From Cycas panzhihuaensis (taxonomy: Eukaryota > Cycadophyta): a DNA stretch of 64,000 nucleotides. Under the pieces are notes generated by a model. That model searched no databases, was not told the origin of the DNA, and saw only the letters and a program-made list of their open reading frames with translations. Below, one piece after another: positions 35,561 through 54,637 of the stretch. Position numbers and translations under genes: made by a program. The stretch is taken from contig CM041465.1 of the NCBI GenBank assembly GCA_023213395.1, positions 130,641,741 through 130,705,740 on the forward strand. The letters are read 5' to 3'. Position 1 is the first letter of the stretch. Each line of letters begins with the position of its first letter.

Positions 35561-37560
35561 TTGAGTAATGGTGGGGAATTCAAATTAAAGGTCATGCGAT
35601 GTACAGATTCTTGAAGAAACTGGATTGGGTCAAAAGACAAGTTAAGATTTGGAACAAGGACGTATTCTAAAATATATTCGAGCAGAAGGATAAAACTATC
35701 TACGATCTGAAAGAAATAGAAGACAGGATTGAATGGATGGGCAGATCCCCAGAGCTAGATAAGACAGAGAAGGAGCTGGTTGGGTCCCTAGAAGAGATTC
35801 TCACTAGAGAAGAAATCCATTGGAGACAAAAATCTAGGGCTCTGTGGTTGGCAGAAGGAGACAGAAACACAAAATTTTTTCATATGACCACAGTCAAACA
35901 TAGAGCAAGTAATAGAATTTCCTATCTTCAAAGGGAAGATGGTTCTATGATAAGTTCGATAAAGGATATGAAGGAGTTGGCCAGTGAGTATTTCAAGGAC
36001 TTATTCACTGAGCTGCAGGATGGGGACATGGATAGAAGGAAAGATTTCATAAACAATATCCCTAGTTTGGTGAGTGAAGTTCAAAATACTCAGCTGACAG
36101 CTCCGTTCACCCTGGAGGAAGTCAGGGTGGCTATCTTCGACATGAAGAAGGATAAAGCTCCAGGCCCTGATGGTTTCCCACCGGGTTTTTTTCAAGAATT
36201 TTGGGACATTATTAAAGGGGATCTCATGGAGGCTCTTCAGGAGTTTTATATAAATAAAAAGATTTTGCAGGAATGTCAGACTACATTCCTCGTCCTCATC
36301 CCTAAAAAAGAAGGAGCAAAAAGGATGGAAGAGTTTCGCCCTATCAGTCTCTGCAATGTTAAGTATAAGATTATAACCAAGGTCTTGGTCAACAGATTAA
36401 AGAGAATTATGCCAAACATCATCTCCTATAATTAAGATGGTTTCCTTCAGGGCAGACAGATTTATGATGGTTATATTGTAGTCCATGAAACAATTCATTC
36501 AGCCGCGGAAAGGAAGGAGCCTGCGATGCTCATTAAGATTGACCTCATGAAGGCCTTCGATAGGGTCTCCTAGGAGTGCTTACTAGACTGTCTAGAGGCA
36601 TTTGGCTTTGGGGAACTTTGGCGGTCATGGATTAAGCTGTGTATAAGTAACCCACAATTCTCAGTCATCATCAATGGCTCATCTTCCAGCTTCTTTCCTG
36701 GCTTTAGAGGGTTGAGGCAAGGTGATCCCCTCTCTCCCTTCCTTTATATCACGATGGCTAAAATGTTGAGCAAAACCCTGGAGATTGCCATGAGGCTAGG
36801 GATTCTAAACAGAATTAAATCGATATCTAGGTTGGATAATGTGGCCCACCATCAATTTGTGGATGATAATTTTTTCTTAAGTAAGGCTGCCGTAAGAGAG
36901 GCATCCATATTCAAAGAGATCTTGGGGCACTTCGAGAAGGCTACGAATCAGAAGATTAGTCTGAAGAAGAGTAATGTCTTTTTCATAAATACTTCGGGCC
37001 ATATCTAAGGTAGGATTAGTAGAATTCTTGGGATGGACATAAAAAAGCTTCCCACAATTTACCTTGGCTTGCCTCTTTTTGTTGGAAAGATGATCAAAGA
37101 CATGTGGAACCCCCTTATTGATAGGATACAAAGGAAGCTAGCATGCTGGAAAGGTGCTCTTAAGCTTAGTTGGAAAATTCTAACTAGTTGCTTCTATGCT
37201 TCAGAGCATTCCAGTTTTTTGGATGTCTATATTTAGGGTTCCGCCTGGAATCTCAGATACTATTGAATCCATCCAAAAGATATTCCTTTGGTCTGGGGCA
37301 GAAAGCAAGGATAGGATTCATCTGGTGAGTTGGAGTAAAGTTTGTACTCTGAAATGGGCTAGTGGCCTCAACCTAAGAAGGCTCTCTCCCTTCAATACCG
37401 CTCTTAGGGCTAAGCTGGGCTGGCGATTACTCAAAGGTGGAGAGAGGTTGTGGGAGAAGATCCTATCTAGGAAATATATCCAAGGGGGCTCTCTTATGGA
37501 TAACAATGCTTCGTCGACTGGTTCAACCGTATGGAGGAGCATCCTCAAAGCCTGGAAAGC
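35561..37560 (+). pseudogene. LINE ORF2 reverse transcriptase
   Basis: The long open frame 35737-36435 reads WLAEGDRNTKFFHMTTVKHR, KAPGPDGFPPGFFQEFW and FRPISLCNVKYKIITKVL, strong L1-type blocks. It goes on with [28 protein letters not shown] and [12 protein letters not shown] at about 36855. The catalytic FADD is FVDD, keeping both Asp. LPTIYLGLPLFVGK and the thumb region follow to about 37560. Stops (TAA at 36433, TAG at 36571 and 37006) break it. Confidence 0.9.
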
Positions 37561-38235
37561 TATCAGGGATGGCCTAAAATAGAGATTGGGTGATGGCAAC
37601 TCCATAAGATTCTGGGAGGATGTATGGTGTTGCGACAAGGCCCTAAAGGACTACCCAAATCTGGTGCCTACCATGGGCCCATGTGCCAGGCATTACGGTA
37701 AACATGTAAAAGATTATTGGACCAGGTGTGTAGGAAACAGGGTCTGGAGGAACTTTGAAGAAATCCAATGAGAGAGGAGATTACATGAGGGTCTAAACAA
37801 GATCAACAAGATTCTTGATAAGAGTTACATCCCTAGAACGCCTTCGCCGGATTTGATTGTGTGGCCTTTGAGCTCGTCCAGGAATATACTGTCAAACAGG
37901 GATACCACTATCTATGCCTAAAAAGAGGGGATCAGAAAAATCCAATATTAGAAGGTGTTTGGAGGCTCCCTCTCATCCCTAAGATAGCTCTTTTCTAGTG
38001 GACTTGTCTTATGAATAAAATACTCACTGTAGATAACCTTAAAAAGAGAGGCTTTCTATTGGCCAACAGATGTATTTTATGTTGCAAAGATGAGGAATTC
38101 ATGGACCATATTTTCCTTGAGTGTCTGTTTACTAGGGAAGTATGGAGGATGCTGCTTGAGAAATTGGAGGTGTGCTGGACATTTTTTGAAAAGATAGTTA
38201 ATCTTTGGCCTGCTTGGCACAACCCATTTTAAAGT
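37561..38235 (+). pseudogene. LINE ORF2 linker and zf-RVT domain
   Basis: GDGNSIRFWEDVWCC (37588-37635) is the conserved block after RT in plant LINEs. At 38011-38150 the frame reads KKRGFLLANRCILCCKDEEF, MDHIFLECLFTREVW, the CxxC...HxxxxC zf-RVT zinc finger, intact in its Cys and His. Confidence 0.85.
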
Positions 38236-38489
38236 AGAATCCTTAGCTGCATCTGGAGGAGTGCTCTTCCGATTCTGGTGTGGAATATCTAGAAAGAGAG
38301 GAACCGTAGGATCTTTTAAGGAAATCAAAGGGACCAGATAGCCACCTTCAACAGAATCTGTATGGACATTAGAGAAAATGTTGAAGACATTAAAGAGAAG
38401 CGCACAACCATGACAGAGAATAGGATTCTTCTTAAATAGGGCATAGAGCCAGAATTCATGACAGCAAAACCCAGATGTAACAGCTGGAT

Positions 38490-38935
38490 ACCCCCGAGGG
38501 AGCCCTGATTCAAAATCAACTTCAATGGGGCAGCTAAAGGAAACCCTGGAGAAGCCAGGGGAGGGGGAATTTATAGGGACAGTAAAGGTACCCCCATTTG
38601 GGCTTTTGCAGATTACTATGAGCATCAAACGAACCACTATGCAGAAATGCATGCTATGCTCAAAGGCCTAGACCTAGCCCTCATAGGAGATATTCAGTGA
38701 TTAGTAATTGAGGGGGATTTAGAGGTAGTTCTTAACACGCTAAAAGGCGTGGCCCTTTCAGATTAGAGATTCCAACCCATAATCAACGATGCTAAGGAGA
38801 TCATCAAGGGACTAGCAGATGTCTATATTAAGCACACTTTGAGAGAAGGTAATAAAGTAGCTGATTTTCTGGCAAACTGGGGGGTGAGGTACAAGAAGGA
38901 TCAAGTGTGGAGATGTTATTTCCTAATGGACCTTT
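38490..38935 (+). pseudogene. LINE ORF2 RNase H domain
   Basis: Reads FKINFNGAAKGNPGEARGGG, where family members have FDGA...GNPG; the first catalytic Asp is Asn. NHYAEMHAMLKGLDLAL keeps the Glu, IEGDLEVVLNTL keeps the next Asp, and HTLREGNKVADFLANWG ends the domain. Two in-frame stops. RNase H is common in plant L1 elements. Confidence 0.85.
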
Positions 38936-39112
38936 TGGTTCTGATAGAGAAGGATATGGTCTGCAGTAGCTACCAAGGGCTTGTCCCAAAGAAATTAGTT
39001 CTCTTTGCTGGCATGGGGTTGTCACGGTTAACCCTGCTTTGGAAACTCGTAGCTCTTTGATGTAATAGGTTGTGGGATCCTGTTTCAAACCCACTATAAT
39101 TTAATTTTATTT

Positions 39113-39786
<674 letters not shown>

Positions 39787-40022
39787 TGTTAGAAAATAGA
39801 CCTACAATAAGATAATCACAAACATAACCAAACAGAATAAAAGCACCTCCACAGTATTAAACGGTACCCTTAAGGTACCTTAAATTGTATTAACAAAACA
39901 TCCTTACAATAGATATCACATATGATACATTATCTATGTATTTATATTATATGACATGATAATGAGAGTAGGACCCACTTGCATGTGGGACAAAACAAAT
40001 GTGCATTATCAATGTTCCAACA
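39787..40022 (-). repeat. 5' LTR of element (c)
   Basis: 236 bp, ends tgttagaaaa...ttccaaca on the + strand. Partner of 30346-30571. Followed by ctcgt, the target duplication, then host chromodomain coding. Confidence 0.88.
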
Positions 40023-40027
40023 CTCGT

Positions 40028-40163
40028 GAAATCATATAATACCTTATCAAATGGAAAGGAGTAAACAACAATGAGGTGACATGGGAATCTAACGAATGGA
40101 TACATTAATAACAAAATTTACCAGTGTTTTAAGGGTAAAGCACAATTTTGAAAGGGAGGGACT
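40028..40163 (+). pseudogene. End of host chromovirus chromodomain and polypurine tract
   Basis: Reads EIIQYLIKWKGVNNNEVTWE, the chromodomain core with the usual LIKWKG and TWE blocks, continuing the frame cut at 30345. It is followed by stops and by aaagggagggact (40151-40163), the purine tract directly before the 3' LTR. Confidence 0.88.
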
Positions 40164-40543
40164 TGTAACAACTCCATCAGCTTGGTTGACCTCCCTTACC
40201 CTAGGGAAACCAACCTTAATATAGGGTTTAGAATACACTATTATTATTATGATCAACTTCTTAGATTGGTTTTTGCTGATAGGATAGAATAAACTCTGAT
40301 TTATGACTTCATTATAGCTGACTTACATAGGAACCATTTGACCACCAATTTAAGGGCCTTTAGGACCTTATTTTAGGGCATCATAGTGAATAACTTGCCT
40401 ATTATATTTTTGGCCCTAAGGTTGCAGTATCTAGGAGGGAACCTCACCTCGAAGAGGATAGTCATAAGGGATATCACTGTAAGTTGTACTTAATATTCCT
40501 TTAGGTATTATCATATATTTCTTATACTCTAGATCAATGTAAT

Positions 40544-40601
<58 letters not shown>

Positions 40602-40753
40602 ATCAATAAGAAGAAATATCACATATTTCTTGTATTTTTGGTCAATACATTCTTGTAGATTTATATTTTTAATAGTAGTAAAAAAGGTATTATTGTGTAT
40701 ATTTTATTTATTTTTGTCCTTTTTCATTCAAGAGATACCTTAGTGTCACAACA
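40164..40753 (+). repeat. 3' LTR of the host chromovirus
   Basis: 590 bp, partner of 12490-13052, with an internal pure TA tract of about 58 bp (40541-40598) that the 5' LTR has only as a short AT-rich block. Followed by the ttgac target duplication. Confidence 0.92.
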
Positions 40754-40758
40754 TTGAC

Positions 40759-42299
40759 CAACCTCATGATATAGATATGGTTCAAGAGAAGAGGTGGGGG
40801 AGGGGAGGGCATGGTAGGGGAAATAGTTGGGTAGGGGAGAGGGGAAATTAAGCTTTATATCATATAAATCCTTTTGATGTCAAGGCAATGGATGATAGAA
40901 AAAAGAAGAATTTTGGGACCATGATTCCATAGTGAGAGATCACCCAATTATCAAAGGCAAATAAAACAAACTAAAAGCAAAGAAAAATATTAGCAAACAC
41001 TTTATATATACTAATTTTAGTGGGCATGATTAAAGATAAGTCTCAAGCACTATATTCGGAAAAAAATTAACTTTAATATTCTATAAGTATGGTACATACA
41101 CTATGGTGAAAGAGCAAAAGAAGTGAGTCAAACTAGTAGATATAGCATAATGTAGAAGTTGAAGCAAGGCTTTACACATTACATCTACCTATAACCTGGT
41201 GTTGTGAATCAAGGTAAAGCCACATATATTATGCATATAACAATATAACATATTGCATAACAACAATAGTAACCTCATACTCAATGAAGTTATTAGTAGC
41301 ATAGTTTAAGTATTTTCTATTGGCTTTAATGAGATCTTCATGGAAGTCTTAGATAATTCAAGAAATTGTGGATGAGCCTAGAAATTTTCTAGATGCTTTG
41401 CCAATCAACACAATCTAGGGCTTGGATGAAATCATGATAGCAATAAAATAAGACCGAAGAAGAGAATATAAAAGATATATAAAGCACATAGAAGAAATTA
41501 AGAGAATGGTACAATATATGACTACATTTATATAAAAGAGAGTGGGAGATGTATAAAGCAAAAGGTTGAAACTACAACAATTGTAGAAGAATTAGGCATG
41601 TATAAAAGAAAAGCAAGGCCATTAGGTGGTGCTTGCAACTCACGAAGAGGATCATAATAACGCATCAAGCTAAAACCAAACTGAAAGATTGTTGAAAAGA
41701 AGGTTGATAGAGTAGATTACATGCCATAAAATCTATGACCCAAAATCTAAATAACAAGGTATGGGGGCCAACTATGTATGAGGAAATATCAATCCTTCAT
41801 GTTAATGGCAAGATGCTAATCAACACATCCTACATACCTACTCACTAGCTCACTTTAATGCATGGCAACATATGAATGGACTAGGGGCTTTATATATCTT
41901 ATAATTAGGAAATATATAAACTAACTTTTGTATTACACACTTCCCAAAAATTAAATATCTCTTTTACATTTTCTTTTTTTTTCTTTGTGTTATTTTAATT
42001 ATTACTATTATTATTCCTTTTCTTTTCCACATAATCAAAATGTAAAATAGGAAATCACCCAACTCTATGCAAATCCTCTATCCATAACCTACATAATTAT
42101 AAATTAGTGCTAGTAATAAATATATGTATACCTAAGAGGATATGACATAAAATCAAAGGTGTATCCCTCATAAATTGTATACTACATACAAAGGGTTGTG
42201 GCACTTAATGGAATGCTTTTAAGTAAGAAACATTAATAAGATTTGATGGCTTATCACTTATTAGGGATGATTATCAATAATAATCATTCTATAAACCTA
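40759..42299. other. AT-rich DNA, no gene recognised
   Basis: Right flank of the chromovirus. A G-rich patch (aggtgggggaggggaggg, near 40792-40810) is the only conspicuous local feature. No coding or repeat partner was found. Confidence 0.4.
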
Positions 42300-43075
42300 T
42301 AGCAATGAAAATGGTCCTACCCATGTAGAGCATAACTTGCCTCCTCGTTGATTTATTTTAAAATCAAACTCAACTACTAACTCACCCACCTAGAGTGTAT
42401 AAATCTAAACAAGTCTATCATAAAATGCCTTCATATGTTTTTGTTTTAACTCTAGATTCTAACAAGCCTATGAACGATACTCATCAAGCTACTCTAAGTC
42501 AAATAATCTTGCCTCTCATGCTTGAGAATTAGACAATTTGTTATGAAAAATAATGTATATGGAAGGTATCTTGCTCTCAATGGGAAAGATGGTGTTAACT
42601 CCATAAATAACGTGGAAAGGTGAATACCTAATCATTGTTTTAGTTATTATCTTATAAGCCCACCACACTACGTCAATATATAAATGTCATTCACATCTTA
42701 ATGTATTAATTGCCTCTCTTAGTATCCAATGAAGAATCTTATTAAGTACCTTGACTTATTCATTAGCTTTAGGATAATAAGGTGGCAACTTAGCATACTC
42801 AATGTTAAGCTAAAGGCATAATTCATTAATTGTGCCATTAATGAAATGTGTTCTAAGATTAGAAATGAATCTAGTAGGAATGTCAAACCTACAAAGCTTT
42901 TGATTAAATAAAAAGAGAATTATAGTAAACTTATTTACTTAAATATTTGGCATTACTTTGACCTATTTTATGAAATAATCAATCACAATGATGATATACT
43001 TTTACTTATTAAATAAATATGAGCTAATAGACTTTATAAAATCAAGGCCCCATTTCAAAAATCAACTAGATAATA
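42300..43075 (-). pseudogene. Tat-type Ty3/gypsy integrase remnant
   Basis: The minus strand reads, in order: FLKWGLDFIKSI (family WG.DFIGPI), YIIIVIDYFIK (family YIIVATDYFTKW, first Asp), FDIPTRFISN, THFINGTINELC, then LNIEYAKLPPYYPKANE (family YHPQANGQVE). A PFHVIYGVNTIFPIESKIPS-like segment and GGKLCSTWVGPFSLL follow. The first two catalytic blocks are recognisable, and the Glu of the third is followed by a stop. Neither the RT upstream nor LTRs were found. The WG.DF.GPI context suggests the non-chromovirus Tat/Athila side of gypsy. Confidence 0.8.
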
Positions 43076-47802
<4,727 letters not shown>

Positions 47803-48119
47803 AATGCGACTAAAGCAAACAAGGTTGACAAGATCTTTCACATCATGTAGATAACAAGTAGAAACAGAACGCATGGGACACCATATTGTTGTGGGAAACC
47901 CTAACATGTGAAAACCCAAAAATGAATAATATTCACATTATAACAAAATGATATTACATCAAATGTGGACTTTGATCTATATTTATAGATCTAAAGTGCC
48001 AAATATAAGTACGAATACATCCATTAGGTCACCACAATCGAGATTATTCCACCACATAATTAGGAATAAAAATAAGAGTCCCACTTTATATTAGGTGGTA
48101 TGATAACATATTTTAACAC
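47803..48119 (-). repeat. Lone LTR of the copia family, between two TA tracts
   Basis: Reverse complement of the LTR at 6870-7147 and 10524-10813. In the minus sense it starts tgttaaaatatg at 48119 and is collinear to ...gtcgcat, then passes straight into TA repeat where family members have the ttttctaaca end. It holds both internal segments that the other two LTRs have each lost. No internal element sequence is next to it, so it is a solo LTR or a fragment. Confidence 0.9.
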
Positions 48120-50118
<1,999 letters not shown>

Positions 50119-50850
50119 TTTACATTTTAATGGCCTTCTTGTAGCTTTTATTTTAGCAAAAAATCTGAATTTTAGGATGCTTGTAACGGCCTTTAAAAAT
50201 AAGGCTTCAAAAATTAACTATAAAATCTTTTTTTTTACAGTAGAGATGCTACCTTTGTAACTGATCGAGCTTATATGAATAACAGATCTACTCCATTTTT
50301 CTTCTTCAATGTGTGGCTTCAAGGAGACATTTCTTATTACCTTTAATAAAGAGCATGCATGCTCTATGTATAAGCACCTTATGCTTTTAAAACTAGTTAT
50401 GAAAAACATATAAATCTACCATTTCTTTCTAGCATAAAACCTTTTCTTACAATTTCAAAATATCTTTAGAACAACTTTATAAATAATTATAATACAACCC
50501 CTTAAAAGTGGAAACAAATTAATAATATTTTGCTCTAAATATCTTGAAAAAATTACAATAATAACAACCATAAAAGTGTCAAGATATAATAGTAAATTAG
50601 ACCCTAAATAGACTTCAATATCAACCCTAAAAGTGACTTTTAAAACTGTTTAAAAATGACAACTAAGTCATAATGTATGCACCAAAAAGATTCTTACAAA
50701 CAACATAAAATAATACCTCTAAAAGGATAAATAATAGGCCTAAACAAATATCCTCTAAGAATTGAACTATGGACTCTGATGCCACAATGCTGAATTAGTG
50801 TTGTAACTCTAATAATACAATGTCAGTTTCAGATGGAGGCAATGATAGTG
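50119..50850. other. AT-rich DNA with a minus-strand primer-binding-like motif
   Basis: No coding. The + strand ggactctgatgcca (50771-50784) reads tggcatcagagtcc on the minus strand, resembling a Met-tRNA primer binding site. The left side may therefore be the leader of an old minus-strand element and 50788-50850 a fragment of its LTR, cut by copia-2. Its LTR partner is not seen. Confidence 0.35.
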
Positions 50851-51431
50851 TGTTAAACCTCATGGTTCACCTTATGTTTATATGTTAAGCTTATGTACTT
50901 TCTATTTTTGTGTTATGTGTGCACTTTAATGCTCATGTGCACTTTTGTACTTTAGGGGTGACTTTATCACTTAAGTGATAAAGTACACACCCACTTTATG
51001 ACTAGTGACACAATATTGTCACTTATGTAACTTGAGGGTCAAATGACCCCATTACATTTTTGCTCACACAAGAGCTTCCAAAAGGACACATGTCAATCAT
51101 CCAAGGCATGTATCTTGGATGTTTGGCACTTATCAAACATCTAAGGCCTTAGGTCTCTCATCTCACTCTATATAATGAGACCTATTCCTAATTGTTGCTC
51201 ATTCAAGAGTTGGAGCTCATTGTTATTCTATCAGTTTGTTAATCGTCAAGGCATTCTTTGGTTGTTGGACTAATTCCAACACCTCATCTTTGGTATTGTG
51301 TTCTTGCTCCTATTTCTCTTTGAGTCCTTTGAATTCTTTGAAGTTCTTTGTTACTTATGCTTAATGCATTTATAGTATTGTGCTTTTATTAAAGATCTTG
51401 GACCTAATGAGGCTTTAAGCCCATTCTGACA
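50851..51431 (+). repeat. 5' LTR of copia-2
   Basis: 581 bp from tgttaaacctcatgg to attctgaca, TGT...ACA ends. It contains a perfect 24-bp palindrome (50961-50984), a second inverted repeat gatgtttg...caaacatc (51118-51141), a TATA box and downstream T-rich sequence. The start could be two bases earlier. Its partner LTR is outside the window. Confidence 0.75.
51168..51177 (+). promoter_or_regulatory. TATA box in the copia-2 LTR
   Basis: ctatataatg, the best TATA match in the LTR, about 255 bp before its end and a plausible distance from the R/U5 part. Transcription start is not visible from sequence alone. Confidence 0.55.
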
Positions 51432-51433
51432 AT

Positions 51434-51447
51434 TGGTATCAGAGCTC
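51434..51447 (+). other. Primer binding site of copia-2
   Basis: tggtatcagagctc two bases after the LTR end, an exact match to the initiator Met-tRNA-type site of plant copia elements. Confidence 0.88.
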
Positions 51448-52102
51448 TATGGTTGTTTGAGCTTTGATTTAGTGAACTTGTTTAAGTTTGTTGTTGTCTT
51501 GAAGCTTTCTTGGCACATTCTTGGAGACAGATCCATGGGAGATTTTAGCATTTAATTCTATCCTTTCTTGGTCCATTTAATGCTATCCCTTCTTGGTCCA
51601 TTTCTTGGAATTTTCTTGCATTTTTGTGCTGTCCTCTGCCTGTATATTGAAGCCTCACTAAGGACATACATTATGTCCCTACACTTGCCAAGGGGAGCCT
51701 GCCAAGAAAGAGTCTCTGTTCTGCCTAAGTGTTTGTACCTACACTTAGCTGCCTTTAACTGTCTTAAGACTGCTCTTTAGTCTCAACACCTACTCTTCTG
51801 TCTCTGCACATGCACTTGGTTGCCCTTTTTGTGCTGAAGACCTGCTCTGTTCCTCATCTTTGAAGGGTCACGGACTGCTCTCTTCACCTGTGAAGGACGG
51901 ATAACACCTGCGTAGAGATCAACCTGCACCTGCGGAAGAGAGGACGCATGGAGAAGAACCGGAGGCGCACATGTTCTAACCTATTCATGCATGAGTTCTA
52001 ACCGGAGACGTGCTTGCAATTGAATGGAACCTGCACGGAGAAGAACCCGCAGACATGCGGAAGACGCACGTAGTTGCTTACGAATACGGACGAGTAGGGA
52101 AC
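51448..52102 (+). other. Copia-2 leader, left part
   Basis: Non-coding leader, becoming GC-richer from about 51780 with repeated words such as aacctgcac, gaagaac and gcggaaga. It ends in ggaac (52098-52102), the left target duplication of the solo LTR. Confidence 0.6.
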
Positions 52103-54632
52103 TGAAACACTTACTACAGGGTGGTGTCCCTACGTCCAGCAAAAGGGCATGAAATGTGCAAAACTAATTAAACTAGGCAGCAAGGACTTCACCTCGTAGG
52201 GCGTCCGTGCACCAGAGCATGGATTCGAGACTGCAGAGGTGCCTAGTTGCTCTCAGGTAACCATGCAAAGCGAGGCCTTCCTACCCCTCGGATGGCCAGG
52301 AAGAGGAGAAAGCGCCTGGTGCGTTGTGTCTTCTCAAGGTAATGAGAAGGCAACGAAACAAAAAGGTAAGCAAACTAACGTATAGGCGAAGGAAAAAAGG
52401 AGGGACAATGAGGGTAGCTCGAACACAATGTAAACCATTTGACTATACTAAGCTAACTAGTGTAGGAAACAATGCAAAATAAACACACGTTCTTTTTCCC
52501 TTTTTTAATTCTTTATACATTCCTAACTATACAAGCATATGTATAAAAGACAACGATGTAAAAGAGATATGTAGGGAGTAAGAAGAGTACCTGGATTCGG
52601 TGCCCGAGTGGAGTGCTGCTCATCCCTTTAGTTACTACTCCTTTCTACTCTGCCTATCGTGCATGCGATGCTAGTCGGCGATAGTTGCCGTAAGCAACCG
52701 AAGAGGGGCTAACTTACCTCCCCTTAAATATGCAAAGCAAAAAAAAGTGGAAAAGAAGCAAAAGCATGAAATAATAAGGAATGCACCACATGTAGAACTA
52801 ACATGCAATGGGTTTCGTTCCATGCGTAGCTCCACTAACGCGAGATCCTGCAAGCAAGTTAGGAGAGTACCTCCTTCTCGGAAGAGGGGCCACAAAATAC
52901 ACCAAAGATACATACTAAAATCAAATAGAACTACGTAAATCTACACTAAGCATCAATATGTAGCAAAGTAAAATGACAACATGCAATAAAAACTCCCGCC
53001 ACCGTACACCATAAACACACCAAAAAAGGAAAAGAGTATAGCCTTGGGATGGCTAACTCACCCACAAAAGATCTCCACGGAACTCGAAAAGGAGAAACGG
53101 GCTGACAACAAGGTCGAGGGACAACAAACAGTAACAAAGAAGGGAGCAATGGAAAGGTTTGGGACTTAGGCAGGGCCCAATGCCGACGGATGGAATTTCT
53201 AGAACCGGCGTGGCAACAGGTTGCCAACATTGGTTTTAACACCGAAACTGGATTCCCCAAATTCCCTTAACCTAATTCCTAAGAAGGCGCTAAAGATAAA
53301 AGGAAAGAGGATAAGGGATGGAACCCTTGGGGAGAAGCGCAACAAGGGGGACGGAACCCCGCCTACCTCCCTCAAATCCTCTTTATATTGCCCCTTTACA
53401 ACAGCCAACCAAGAAAGGGTTGAGAGGGATGATTTGAGAAAAACAATAATGCCTCAAAAGAAAAAGGGAATGGTGCTAATTAAGTGCAACAACATAAAGC
53501 TACATAAACTAGAATTTTATTCATCAAAACATAAAAGAAACAAGAACAACACAAATTGCAAGTAAGAGCACAGAGTACCTTGTTGGGGGAGAATCAAACA
53601 TAAGTTTGCTATTAGGAAACAACAGAAATAACTAGCATATGGAGAATAATAGTGGCAGGTTTTTGCAAGAGTGAAGTGTGAAAATATCTTTGTAAGCTTG
53701 GAACCTTAGTAGTTGGTCATTTTGAGGAGCTTTTGGTAGAAATCTTTCTTGAAACCTTGGTCACTTGCAAGGAGATGTGAGGCCTGCTGTTGAGAGCTGT
53801 GGAGGTAGCAATGGTCCCTACAAATCCAGCTTGTAGCAGTGTCTTCTCCTTTATGACAGGTTTCTGTGTATGTAGTGTATGTCTCTCTATGTGAATTTTT
53901 AGTAGAAAAGTTAGAAAAATATGTAAAAGATCTCAAAATGAGGAGGAAAATCCCCCTTTATCCCTTGTTCACTGTAGGTAAACATTGGGGATGTCAAGGC
54001 GATGCGAATTGACAGGCGCCACGTGGCAGTTCCGCGGAAAAAGCGGAAACTGTCGCGTGGTTCTCTTTTTTGAAATTCAAATCGTCTGCAAGAAACCTAA
54101 GGCAAAAAACTGTGGTACCGTTGAGTTTGTAATGGTACCAGACTGGCAACAAAAAAAAGATAAAAACAGTAGAAACAAAGGTTTGGAGTTGTTATTAAGG
54201 GTAAATTAAGCCTAAAACAGCAGCGGGAAACATCCAGATGATGGGCAAGCAGCTAGAACAGTAAAACGGGTCTCAACCAAGGGATTAACCAGGCTTGGAG
54301 GGGATTGCAATCTGAGTAAAATGTCGTAACATAGGCAAGCATGACTAACTAGAACATCCTGATAGGTTGTGGAGACAATGTGGGTGGTTGTGCGCCATAT
54401 AGGGTGTAGCATTCACTGAACAATGCCCCCGTTATGAGTCGTCATACGCTGATAGTGTGCTATAAGCACATGCAATATGATCAAGCAGAGAAGCAATGTA
54501 TGCAGGTAGGCATATGTCAAGTAGTCTACGCTAAATAATCTCAATCAAACATGAGCAAGGAGAAGTGAGAACGTATACCTGAACATACGTGGGTCGATGT
54601 GTCTCGAGTCCATTCTTAGTAGCTGAGAAACA
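52103..54632 (-). mobile_element. Solo LTR (2.5 kb) of a GC-rich gypsy family, in the copia-2 leader
   Basis: In the minus sense it starts tgtttctcagcta and ends gtaagtgtttca. It aligns in blocks with the + strand LTR at 59150-61650: the aatggactcgagac block, the gcatgtgc...tatgacgactca block, the gtgggtgagttagccatccc block and the ccttctcattaccttgagaag block. The flanks are identical, ggaac at 52098-52102 and 54633-54637. A single LTR with a perfect duplication and no interior is the signature of LTR-LTR recombination deleting the element. Confidence 0.9.
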
Positions 54633-54637
54633 GGAAC

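Noticed and set aside
38077-38652. 191-codon minus-strand frame
   Set aside because: It is antisense to the zf-RVT and RNase H parts of the LINE, which are recognised on the + strand.
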